Shown in pieces: positions 34,201-41,692 of a DNA stretch of 43,428 nucleotides. The position numbers were made by a program, and so were the translations under genes. How positions within the stretch are numbered: the first letter of the stretch is position 1; every line of letters begins with the position of its first letter. The stretch lies in the NCBI GenBank assembly GCA_029880585.1, contig JAOUOC010000004.1, positions 1 through 43,428 of the forward strand, written 5' to 3'. The notes below the pieces were generated by a model. It made no database searches and was not told the DNA's origin. It saw only the letters and a list, made by a program, of their open reading frames with translations. Source of the stretch: Gammaproteobacteria bacterium. Its GTDB lineage: Bacteria; Pseudomonadota; Gammaproteobacteria; Enterobacterales; Kangiellaceae.

Positions 34201-35187
34201 CTATAAACTATCTAATTGTTGAAAATAAATTTTCAAAAAATCATGCTGCTGGTGAGCTGAATCGATTTGATTAAAGCGTGACATTACATCACTATCTTCA
34301 TCAATTGCCTTTAAATACCAGCTAGTATGCTTTCTTGCGATCCTAACACCCTGTACCTCTCCATAAAATTGATGTAGCTCACTTAAATGAGAAATAAGCA
34401 CTTCAGCAATCTCATTTTTTGAAGCAGGTAGCAATTTTTGACCTGTTTGCAAAAAATGATCAATTTCACGAAAAATCCAGGGATTTCCCTGAGCAGCTCT
34501 ACCAATCATTAATCCATCAGCATTGGTATAAGCCAAAACCTCTTTAGCCTTTTCAGGCGTATCAATATCACCGTTAGCAATTACAGGAATAGAAACATTG
34601 GCCTTTACATTGGCAATAGTTTCATACTCTGCTTCACCTTGATATTTACACGCTCTGGTTCGGCCATGTACTGCCAAAGATTGAATACCGTTACCTTCAG
34701 CAATTTTTGCAATCTCGATTGCATTTCTATTGTTCTTGTCCCAACCTGTTCTTATCTTTAAGGTAACCGGAACATCAACAGCTTTGACCACAGCATTAAG
34801 AATATCGTTCACCAATTGCGGGTCTTTCAACAACGCAGAGCCTGCCGCCTTACGGCATACCTTCTTCGCTGGACAACCCATGTTGATGTCGATAACCTGA
34901 GCGCCTTGAGACACATTATACTTCGCTGCCTCAGCCATCATTTCAGGTTCTGAACCTGCAATCTGAACCACTCTTAAACCGGGTTCATTATCATGGCGTA
35001 AGCGCAAACGACTTTTACGTGACTGTCTCAATTCAGGATTGGAACTCACCATTTCCCCAACAACGACACCTGCTCCCAACGATTTACAAAGTCTTCTAAA
35101 TGGAAGATCTGTCACGCCAGCCATGGGGGCAAGAAACAGGTTATTGTCTAAGGAATAATTACCGATCCTCATAATTTGAACACTCAT
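34201..35187 (-). CDS. dusB: tRNA-dihydrouridine synthase B
   Basis: The FMN-dependent TIM-barrel enzyme reduces U17 of tRNA. Recognisable segments are RIGNYSLDNNLFLAPMAGVTDLPFRRL, VQIAGSEPEMM, QVIDINMGCPAKKVCRKAAGSALL (active-site Cys in GCPAKKVC), VTLKIRTGWD, LAVHGRTRACKYQGEAEYE, IPVIANGDI and DGLMIGRAAQGNPWIFREI. The ORF track extends to 35211. The DusB core normally begins near MRIG, so ATG 35187 (MSVQIMRIG) or 35172 is more likely, although no start has a strong ribosome site. It is co-directional with fis. Confidence 0.94.
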   Translation of the reverse strand: MSVQIMRIGNYSLDNNLFLAPMAGVTDLPFRRLCKSLGAGVVVGEMVSSNPELRQSRKSRLRLRHDNEPGLRVVQIAGSEPEMMAEAAKYNVSQGAQVIDINMGCPAKKVCRKAAGSALLKDPQLVNDILNAVVKAVDVPVTLKIRTGWDKNNRNAIEIAKIAEGNGIQSLAVHGRTRACKYQGEAEYETIANVKANVSIPVIANGDIDTPEKAKEVLAYTNADGLMIGRAAQGNPWIFREIDHFLQTGQKLLPASKNEIAEVLISHLSELHQFYGEVQGVRIARKHTSWYLKAIDEDSDVMSRFNQIDSAHQQHDFLKIYFQQLDSL

Positions 35188-35332
35188 CTCTGAAGCTTGA
35201 TCAGAAAACATCAGATCTGATTGGTCAAAGAAAAGCCAGATTTTACACTGTTTAAAAGCGGATTAAAATCACAAGAGCAAATATTTTTATATTTTTAAGT
35301 TAGGAAAAATGCATTTCAAATTAAAAACGAAT

Positions 35333-36763
35333 CTAATTGAATATAAACTCAAATCCCAAAGCATCAGGGTGAGGCAATTCTGTCTCAAAACTGATATGAA
35401 CTTCGGCGTCAGCAGGCATCAGCTCATTCACTTTTTCAGGAAAATAATCTTTCACGGCAAATTGCTTCTCTGCCACCTGATCGCCTTGCGAATTACTAAA
35501 CCTGATCAAGATCTGCGGATAAGGCTGGTCAAATTCTGCTTCGTTGGTAAGTAGCATCTGAATTGACAGGTAACCCTCTTTCTCTTCCGAAGGAGAAACG
35601 ATCCGTTGTCTTAAGCGAATTTTACTAACATCTCGTCTTGCTTCTAACTGGCAATCTAAATAGCTGCAAACTTTTTGAGTAAATTCACCCCAGTTTTCAT
35701 CCCAGGCCAATGTTTGACGATTTGTCCAAAATTTATAGCCAGCAAAAGCCAGTTGCGACAAAATGACAATAAAGATCAACCAGTTTCTGAATGTTCTTTT
35801 GTTAGGCTGAACAATCTCATCAAACTCTTCCAAAGGATCAGGGGCGACATCAACGGCTTTTAAAATTTCTTCGCGACTTTTTGGTTTTTCGCTTTCTTTC
35901 TTACTCGCTTCAAGCAAACGCTTAAGCTCTTCATCTTCTTCTGGTTTTTCAGGTATCTCTTCAACAGCCTCTTCTTGTGCCTCCTCATCTTGTGAGACTG
36001 CATCTTGATCATCTTTTGCTTCACTTTCTACTGCGGTTTCATCTTCTTCAGATGTCGTTATCGATTCTGCCTCAGAAGCAGATGCCTGAATAACATCCTC
36101 AATATCTAATTGCTCTTCTGAAATTTCTAGATTTTTGGAGGTATCAGTTTCAACTTCAGAGGCTTTGTTGACTGACAATGCTTCATCAACTTCTGATGAT
36201 TCATCTTCAGAAGGCTGAACGGCTTCTTCTTGCTTTATTTTTTCAACAGGCTGCGCAACTTCGTTCCCATCCAAATCAATATCATTTGGATCAATATCAT
36301 TAATATCAATTTCAAAGGTAGGTTCTTTTCTTGAAGAATTAACATCATTTTCCAATGGAACAGATTCTTCCGTTTCAGTTTCTATCGACTTTCCTTGAAA
36401 CTCTTCTTGTGGCTCATCTTTTACTTCTGCAACTAAATCCTTTTTATCCTCCGGCAACACCAAATCACCGGTTTCAGGGTCAAATTCAAATTCATCTTGC
36501 TCTTTCTGAATTTCTGAATTTTCTATAACCTCAAAAGTGTTATTTACAGATGCGTTGCTTTTGGAATCTTGCGAATCTTCCTGCGCAGCCTCTTCCAAAA
36601 CTTCCTTCACTTCTTTGGGCTGGAGTAAATAATCTGAAGCCTGAAAAATTGCCAAACAAGCACCGCAGCGAGCCTTTCCCTGAGCACGAGATAAAATTTC
36701 CAGAGTTATTCTGAATGCACTTTTACAATGAGGGCAACGTGTGTAGTGAGCCTTGTTTTCCAC
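35333..36763 (-). CDS. Zinc-ribbon / DUF3426 membrane protein with long acidic linker
   Basis: The 476-residue protein has an N-terminal MJ0042-type zinc ribbon with CxxC...CxxC (YTRCPHCKSAFRIT ... ARCGACLAIF, residues about 8-40). A very acidic Glu/Ser/Asp-rich low-complexity linker follows (about 55-320), then a membrane helix (about 330-350, NWLIFIVILSQLAFAGYKFW). The C-terminal DUF3426 domain (about 355-476) contains SIQMLLTNEAEFDQPYPQILIRFSN and FPEKVNELMPADAEVHISFE. The topology suggests a cytoplasmic zinc ribbon and periplasmic DUF3426 domain. It is 11 bp after prmA, a common location for this family in gammaproteobacteria. Function is unknown. Confidence 0.88.
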   Translation of the reverse strand: MENKAHYTRCPHCKSAFRITLEILSRAQGKARCGACLAIFQASDYLLQPKEVKEVLEEAAQEDSQDSKSNASVNNTFEVIENSEIQKEQDEFEFDPETGDLVLPEDKKDLVAEVKDEPQEEFQGKSIETETEESVPLENDVNSSRKEPTFEIDINDIDPNDIDLDGNEVAQPVEKIKQEEAVQPSEDESSEVDEALSVNKASEVETDTSKNLEISEEQLDIEDVIQASASEAESITTSEEDETAVESEAKDDQDAVSQDEEAQEEAVEEIPEKPEEDEELKRLLEASKKESEKPKSREEILKAVDVAPDPLEEFDEIVQPNKRTFRNWLIFIVILSQLAFAGYKFWTNRQTLAWDENWGEFTQKVCSYLDCQLEARRDVSKIRLRQRIVSPSEEKEGYLSIQMLLTNEAEFDQPYPQILIRFSNSQGDQVAEKQFAVKDYFPEKVNELMPADAEVHISFETELPHPDALGFEFIFN

Positions 36764-36774
36764 TCGAAAAGTTC

Positions 36775-37665
36775 CTAGTTATTTACTTTAATGCCTGTTA
36801 AACGAGCCCATTCATTTTGAAATACTGGCTCTTCCATCTGAAAGCGCTGTTGATAAATTGCTATTAGCTCATCAGATTGAGTCGTCAACAAACCGGATAG
36901 CGCAATTCTACCATGAGGTTTACACAGATCGTAAATTTCTTGTATCAAATTCCTCAGCGGCTCTGCCAATATATTAGCCAATAAAATATCTGCTTGAGAT
37001 TTTTCTTTCAATATTTCCGGCATGCCAACAAGCAAACGCTCATCAGCCACATTATTTCTTTCAGCATTATCTTTTGTTGCCAGAATAGCTTGCGGGTCAA
37101 TATCCACTGCATAAACTTTTTTCGCACCCAACTTCAGAGCCGCAATTGCCAGTATCCCTGAACCACATCCATAATCAATTACAACCTTATCATTTACATC
37201 AGCAGCATCCAGCCATTTTAAACATAGTGCAGTTGTGGGGTGAGTTCCTGTACCAAATGCCAATCCGGGATCGAGCAATATATTTACTGCATTTTCATCA
37301 ACCACTGGCTTCCAACTTGGGCAGATCCATAATCGATCTCCAAAACACATGGGCTCAAATCTGTCCATCCATTCCCTTTCCCAATCCTTATCCTCGAGAA
37401 TTTCAAATTCGCCGACCTGACTATGCTCGGATAAAGCCGCTAATTTCCATTGTTCCAAGACTTCATTTGTATCGACATCAGCTTCAAACAATGCCTGAAT
37501 CACAACATTTTCCCACAATGGGGTTTCTCCAGGAGCAGGCTCTAAAATGGGTTGATCTTCTGCATCCATAAAGGTGACCGACAAAGCACCAATATCCATT
37601 AGGACATCACTGGTTTCTTCTGCATATTGTTTGGTTGTTTGTAATCTTAATTGTAACCAGGGCAT
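36775..37665 (-). CDS. prmA: Ribosomal protein L11 methyltransferase
   Basis: The 297-residue SAM-dependent enzyme trimethylates several sites on ribosomal protein L11. The N-terminal targeting domain begins MPWLQLRLQTTKQYAEETSDVLMDIGALSVTF, and the catalytic domain shows LLDPGLAFGTGTHPTTALCLKWLD, VIDYGCGSGILAIAALKLGA, VYAVDIDPQA and DILLANILAEPL (N-I-L active-site motif). The ORF track begins at 37680, but MPWLQ at ATG 37665 is the family start, with GAGAG as ribosome site. It is first in the prmA-(DUF3426)-dusB-fis run. Confidence 0.96.
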   Translation of the reverse strand: MPWLQLRLQTTKQYAEETSDVLMDIGALSVTFMDAEDQPILEPAPGETPLWENVVIQALFEADVDTNEVLEQWKLAALSEHSQVGEFEILEDKDWEREWMDRFEPMCFGDRLWICPSWKPVVDENAVNILLDPGLAFGTGTHPTTALCLKWLDAADVNDKVVIDYGCGSGILAIAALKLGAKKVYAVDIDPQAILATKDNAERNNVADERLLVGMPEILKEKSQADILLANILAEPLRNLIQEIYDLCKPHGRIALSGLLTTQSDELIAIYQQRFQMEEPVFQNEWARLTGIKVNN

Positions 37666-37809
37666 TGTTTCTCTCATCAATTAAACAGGCGCTAGTTTAA
37701 CGGTTTTGTAATTTACTGGCTATCTTTCACCTTTCAATAAACATTTCCCATTGAACTTTTTTCACATAAAATGCTCCAAAACAACCTAAAACAAAATAAA
37801 GGAATTACT

Positions 37810-38397
37810 ATGCTAATAAAAAACATTATCTCCTTTCTATTAATACTTGTTGTGTCACTTTCGACCTTTGCTATAGCAGAGGAAAACAGCGAAGAAAATA
37901 ACGATTTGTCGAAACCCTATTTAATTACTGTAATGATTGGAGATTCCAATGCAGACTTTAACGCAGTTAGCAAATCCTTTAGTAATTTATCTTTCGGTGG
38001 CGAGTTTACCTATTTTTTTAAACCACAATATGGCGTTAAATTTGGTGGCATGTCATCCAATGATTTATTTCCCGGATTATTTGGTAGCCAATCATACTAT
38101 GCCGATTCGAAATATCTGGCATTTACAGCAAACACCCAGAGCAATGGTCTGTTTGGCTTTGGCTCATTAGGCTATGCTAAAACTGATGAGACTCTCGAAG
38201 ATCCGGTAACATGCGCCTTACTAGTTTTCTGTCTAAATGAGCCTGTTGCTCATACTTCATCGAGTGGGCTTTACTGGGAAATTGGTACTGGATGGAATCT
38301 GGGAAGTCGCTTTGAAATGGCATTGAGTTATAGTCAAATCAGTGCTGAAATGGCTGATCTCTCCAACACCTATTTAAAAATGAGTTATCGTTTTTAA
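37810..38397 (+). CDS. Outer-membrane beta-barrel protein, paralogue 1
   Basis: Starting at ATG 37810 the protein (195 residues) begins with a signal peptide, MLIKNIISFLLILVVSLSTFAIAEE, and ends with the barrel C-terminus YLKMSYRF. Amphipathic strands include GGEFTYFFKPQYGVKFGGMSS, SKYLAFTANTQ, LFGFGSLGYAKT and LYWEIGTGWNLGSRFEMALSYSQI. It is clearly homologous to the next gene. It carries a Cys pair in EDPVTCALLVFCLNEP, possibly a disulfide in an extracellular loop. The track start at 37771 is rejected because AAGGA lies at 37800 and a conserved TAAAAT lies at 37767-37772. Function unknown. Confidence 0.85.
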   Translation: MLIKNIISFLLILVVSLSTFAIAEENSEENNDLSKPYLITVMIGDSNADFNAVSKSFSNLSFGGEFTYFFKPQYGVKFGGMSSNDLFPGLFGSQSYYADSKYLAFTANTQSNGLFGFGSLGYAKTDETLEDPVTCALLVFCLNEPVAHTSSSGLYWEIGTGWNLGSRFEMALSYSQISAEMADLSNTYLKMSYRF

Positions 38398-38430
38398 CGT
38401 TTTTTCTTTTTGTTTCAACTCCTAACTATC

Positions 38431-38466
38431 ACCAGCGATTATTATTGCCCTAATCGCTGGGTTTTG
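38431..38466 (+). terminator. Intrinsic terminator after barrel paralogue 1
   Basis: CCAGCGATTA (38432-38441) and TAATCGCTGG (38451-38460) form a perfect 10-bp stem with a nine-base loop, followed by GTTTTGTTG. It separates the tandem paralogues into distinct transcripts. Confidence 0.8.
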
Positions 38467-38490
38467 TTGATTTGTTCAGGAAAAATCTGT

Positions 38491-38519
38491 TTGTATTACT
38501 ATTCTTTCAGGCATATAAT
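38491..38519 (+). promoter_or_regulatory. Sigma-70-type promoter of barrel paralogue 2
   Basis: TTGTAT (38491-38496), a 17-bp spacer and TATAAT (38514-38519) lie about 40 bp before the start. The -10 region CATATAATGCTCAAAAT closely matches CATAAAATGCTCCAAAA upstream of paralogue 1, so the duplicated unit probably included its promoter. Confidence 0.6.
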
Positions 38520-38556
38520 GCTCAAAATATGACCAGTAAATCTGGAAGGAGTTGAT

Positions 38557-39123
38557 ATGCTTATCTACAAGCTTGGCAAACTGCTTTTAATGTTTACTTT
38601 GGCTCTCTCGTTGGCTGTTCAGGCTGAAGAAACTTCAAATCAAGACAATTTTTTCTGGCAGCATTATTTATCCGCGATAACGGGAAGCTCTGATGCTGAC
38701 ACGGCTGGAGAATCTTTCAGCAATGATTATTCAGGCATTGAATATACTTATTATTATTCCCAACAATATGGCGTTAAGTTTGGCTCTGTAAACTCTTCTT
38801 CAGCATTTGATTTCTCTACTTTCCTGACTTATGAAGCCGATTCATTTTATCTGGCTTTTACAGCTAAAACCAATGGCGATAACGTTTATGGTTTTGGTTC
38901 AATAGGTTTCGCAAATACTAGTGAATCATTAGAAGATCCTTTTGCCTGTATATTCTGTGTGACAAACCCGCCTGTTCGCAAATCATCAAGTGGAATCTAT
39001 TGGGATATCGGGGTTGGATGGCAGGTTTCAAGAAAATGGGATATGGCATTAGGGTACAGTCAAATTCCGGCAGATATTGCTGACCTTACCAATTCCTATT
39101 TGATGGTAACTTATCGATTTTAA
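38557..39123 (+). CDS. Outer-membrane beta-barrel protein, paralogue 2
   Basis: The 188-residue protein has a signal peptide (MLIYKLGKLLLMFTLALSLAVQAEE) and the same strand pattern as its upstream neighbour: IEYTYYYSQQYGVKFGSVNSS, DSFYLAFTAKTNG, VYGFGSIGFANTSESLEDPFACIFC, SSSGIYWDIGVGWQVSRKWDMALGYSQIPADIADLTNSYLMVTYRF. The C-terminal Phe and Tyr-rich strands support an eight-stranded barrel. The Cys pair is kept in shorter form (CIFC). AAGGAG lies six bases before the ATG. Own promoter; role unknown. Confidence 0.85.
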   Translation: MLIYKLGKLLLMFTLALSLAVQAEETSNQDNFFWQHYLSAITGSSDADTAGESFSNDYSGIEYTYYYSQQYGVKFGSVNSSSAFDFSTFLTYEADSFYLAFTAKTNGDNVYGFGSIGFANTSESLEDPFACIFCVTNPPVRKSSSGIYWDIGVGWQVSRKWDMALGYSQIPADIADLTNSYLMVTYRF

Positions 39124-39132
39124 CAATTATTT

Positions 39133-39648
39133 TTATTTCAGCACCAAACTCTCGCCAGTGGTTAAATCAAATAAAAACTGCTGGCTTTGGGCTTCTCTCT
39201 CCACACCATCAAAATCATTGTAATACATTTCATAAATCAGCTGATTATTTTGCCAACCAACAATGGATACATCATGTGGATATTCAGCGATGACTTTTTG
39301 CTGAATTTCGCCCGAGAAATTTAACAAACTGGGCAAATCGACAACGGTCAAACCGGGATGTCCTTCACTGGCGGACACAAAGGCAAAGGTTTTCTCATCG
39401 GGTGACAATTGAATATCGGTAATATAAAACTCGGTCATAGGTTGTCTGTCATAAGGCAATTGTATAGCGGGCATACCAGGCCCCGGGAAATACAACCAGA
39501 TGACACTTTGTTCTGAGTTAATAGCACACAGCTCTTCTTTATTTTGATGAAATGACAGGCATTTTATTTCACTATTAAGTGATAATTCTTCAGCATAAGT
39601 TGAAAAACTGCTAACAATTGCGAGTATGACAAACGCGACTCTTTTCAA
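39133..39648 (-). CDS. Secreted hypothetical protein, TolB/PD40-like segment
   Basis: The 171-residue protein has a signal peptide (MKRVAFVILAIVSSFSTYAEE) and is likely periplasmic. The middle DIQLSPDEKTFAFVSASEGHPGLTVVDL resembles one blade of a TolB or PD40 beta-propeller. The protein is too short for a complete propeller, so it may be a fragmentary or divergent relative. It starts one base after the stop of the upstream small membrane protein gene, so the two are co-transcribed. No named family recognised. Confidence 0.68.
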   Translation of the reverse strand: MKRVAFVILAIVSSFSTYAEELSLNSEIKCLSFHQNKEELCAINSEQSVIWLYFPGPGMPAIQLPYDRQPMTEFYITDIQLSPDEKTFAFVSASEGHPGLTVVDLPSLLNFSGEIQQKVIAEYPHDVSIVGWQNNQLIYEMYYNDFDGVEREAQSQQFLFDLTTGESLVLK

Positions 39649-39649
39649 A

Positions 39650-39931
39650 TTAAGCTCTCATTAATAAAAAGATAAATACGGCCAACAAAACCTGAAATTC
39701 GTTTAGCAACCAATATCCGATTCTTGTACCGAATGATTGACCCATTTTTTTCAAATCACCCATTCTAGTGAAAATTCTGCCCTGTGGAATCAATAATAAT
39801 GCCATCATCATCATGCCTTTGTATTTTTTTGCCTCTTCCAAACTGCCTAAAAAGTTGTCGGCTGCCAGAATTAAAGACAGGATTAATAATAAAATGATGA
39901 TTGATGAAACGTGGGAGTCTAGGTTTTTCAT
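39650..39931 (-). CDS. Small three-helix membrane protein (hypothetical)
   Basis: Starting at ATG 39931 the 93-residue protein (MKNLDSHVSSIIILLLIL) has hydrophobic helices at about residues 8-27, 38-51 and 73-92, with a basic loop (RIFTRMGDLKKMG) between. The track start at 39955 is less likely because AGGAG lies four bases before ATG 39931. That ribosome site is inside a short hairpin. It is followed at once by the secreted 39133-39648 gene. Function is unknown. Confidence 0.65.
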   Translation of the reverse strand: MKNLDSHVSSIIILLLILSLILAADNFLGSLEEAKKYKGMMMMALLLIPQGRIFTRMGDLKKMGQSFGTRIGYWLLNEFQVLLAVFIFLLMRA

Positions 39932-39935
39932 AATA

Positions 39936-39949
39936 CTCCTATGTAGGAG
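39936..39949 (-). promoter_or_regulatory. Hairpin overlapping the Shine-Dalgarno of the small membrane protein
   Basis: On the minus strand CTCCT-ACAT-AGGAG is a perfect 5-bp stem with a 4-base loop. Its 3' arm AGGAG is the ribosome site itself, four bases before the ATG at 39931. The mRNA could mask its own ribosome site. The stem is short, so an RNA-thermometer or regulatory role is only a possibility. Confidence 0.45.
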
Positions 39950-40127
39950 AAACAAATAATTCTTTTATGTAATCCTAACTGAAACACCAATATGGTCTCA
40001 ATCTTTTTTTTAACTGTTTGAATTTTTTGGCTACCAGCATCATCCGAAATGACAATGTCTACTGTATCTAAAACTGATATACTCAATCAAATTAAAAATA
40101 TAAATAAAGCAAAATATGGAGATTCAA

Positions 40128-40955
40128 ATGATAAAACCAATAAACAATAAACTTCTATACCCTTTGGTATCTACCACAATTTTCCTAATAGGTTGTTCTC
40201 AATCAGCAACTGAGAAACAGTCCAACTCAACATATACACCTAAGATGCTAACCATCCCAGCCGGAACCTTTCAAATGGGTTCTACAGAACGAGATGATGA
40301 ACAACCAATCCATACTGTAACCGTCAAGTCTTTCAAAATGAGTGAAACAGAAGTCACTTTTACTCAATGGGATGCGTGCGTAAATGCTGGCGCTTGCACT
40401 CATAAACCTGAAGATGAAGGTTGGGGTCGCGGTAATCGTCCAGTCATTTATGTCAGTTACGAAGACATAACAACACAATTTATTCCCTGGTTAAATATGA
40501 CGACAGGGCAAACTTTTCGACTACCCAGTGAAGCGGAATGGGAATATGCTTCACGAGCTGGCACGACAACAAAATATTTTTGGGGTGATGATATTGATTG
40601 CTCTAAAGCTCAATATGGAAGAAACGAACCAAAAGAAGGTGTACGCCCAGCTGGAGAGTGTAGTGCTTCTTACGATGGAACAGTAGAGGTCAAATCATTC
40701 TCAGCCAACAATTTTGGCTTATATGATATGCATGGTAACGTGTGGGAGTTGGTTGAAGATTGTTATCACAATTCATACAAAGACGCTCCTCAAAATGGCA
40801 GCGCATGGCTAAATGGTGAGTGTCAGTTTGAAACGGTTATACGTGGCGGTAACTGGTTTACTAGTCCTGTTTACCTGCGCTCCGCAGACCGTAATGGGCT
40901 TTCAAAGACTCATCGGGATATGCTTGTTGGTTTTCGTTTGGCGCAGGATTTGTGA
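40128..40955 (+). CDS. SUMF1/formylglycine-generating-enzyme-like lipoprotein lacking catalytic cysteines
   Basis: The 275-residue protein begins MIKPINNKLLYPLVSTTIFLIGC, a lipoprotein signal with lipobox LIGC. The rest is one FGE-sulfatase (SUMF1/C-lectin-like) domain: MLTIPAGTFQMGSTERDDEQPIHTVTVKSFKMSETEVTFTQWDAC, GQTFRLPSEAEWEYASRAGT, NNFGLYDMHGNVWELVEDCYH, VIRGGNW and LVGFRLAQDL. True FGE enzymes carry two active-site cysteines after RGGSW (in a YCYRYRC-like stretch), whereas here it reads FTSPVYLRSADRN, so oxidase activity is unlikely. GGAG lies six bases before ATG 40128, favouring it over ATG 40116. It may bind ligands or partners at the envelope. Confidence 0.85.
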   Translation: MIKPINNKLLYPLVSTTIFLIGCSQSATEKQSNSTYTPKMLTIPAGTFQMGSTERDDEQPIHTVTVKSFKMSETEVTFTQWDACVNAGACTHKPEDEGWGRGNRPVIYVSYEDITTQFIPWLNMTTGQTFRLPSEAEWEYASRAGTTTKYFWGDDIDCSKAQYGRNEPKEGVRPAGECSASYDGTVEVKSFSANNFGLYDMHGNVWELVEDCYHNSYKDAPQNGSAWLNGECQFETVIRGGNWFTSPVYLRSADRNGLSKTHRDMLVGFRLAQDL

Positions 40956-41023
40956 GTTAGTATTTTGTTTCTTTTCAATAAGCTATAGCATTAACAATAT
41001 TTCAAAATCTAGTTGAAGAAATT

Positions 41024-41692
41024 ATGAGTTTTAAAAATTACATCTCTCTATTTAGCCTTGTAATAATTATGTTGTTATTAACATACTTTGTTCACATATT
41101 CGAAAGACAAACAGCTGAGTTAACTCCTCTATGGAGTAGTAGCAATGCCTACTACAACGAAAGTCAGGTATATCAAGACCTAAACCTGCAACCTGTATAT
41201 GGAAATAAATCAGTTCCAGTCATTTTCAGATTGTGGATGTATCCATCATGGGGAAGAAAAACGGTAATCACTTTATACATTTCAAACAGAACGTCAAAAA
41301 TAGATGTACTACAGTTCGTACATAACTACAGCGATAACACTGAAACTAGAGAGATAGTAAAAGGTTTTTCTGTAATACTAGATGAGAATGAAACACAAAG
41401 TTTGGTTGATAAAATTATGGATTCAAAATTTTTAATCGACGAGCCTGCTGCAGAAAAAAACCATGGACTTGATGGATGGACATGGCATATTGAAGCCAAT
41501 ATCCATGGCAAATATTTATATGATGAAGCTTGGGCTCAAACTGAAGGAGCTTTATTTGAAATTGGAATGACATTTATAGAAGCAAGTGGCCTCATTTTTA
41601 AGTGCTTTAGTGGAGCTTGTAGAGATCCAGAACCTGAGCCCACTCATAAAAAGTGGACTCCTCCGATTCGACAGCCTAAGGGAAATGATTAA
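41024..41692 (+). CDS. Membrane-anchored hypothetical protein
   Basis: The 222-residue protein has one N-terminal membrane helix (about residues 7-26, ISLFSLVIIMLLLTYFVHIF), then a soluble, probably periplasmic domain with WMYPSWGRKTVITLYISNRT and GLDGWTWHIEANIHGKYLYDEAW. A Pro-rich charged tail ends DPEPEPTHKKWTPPIRQPKGND, with two cysteines shortly before it (KCFSGAC). No known family comes to mind. It is 68 bp downstream of the FGE-like gene on the same strand, and its stop abuts the convergent GMC gene. Confidence 0.65.
   Translation: MSFKNYISLFSLVIIMLLLTYFVHIFERQTAELTPLWSSSNAYYNESQVYQDLNLQPVYGNKSVPVIFRLWMYPSWGRKTVITLYISNRTSKIDVLQFVHNYSDNTETREIVKGFSVILDENETQSLVDKIMDSKFLIDEPAAEKNHGLDGWTWHIEANIHGKYLYDEAWAQTEGALFEIGMTFIEASGLIFKCFSGACRDPEPEPTHKKWTPPIRQPKGND

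Noticed and set aside
37146-37571. Plus-strand 141-residue ORF inside prmA
   Set aside because: It is a shadow of the conserved prmA frame with low-complexity His/Gln composition.
37771-37809. ORF-track start of the first barrel gene at 37771
   Set aside because: The extra 13 residues precede a normal signal peptide, and the ATG overlaps the conserved -10-like TAAAAT. AAGGA near 37800 supports ATG 37810.
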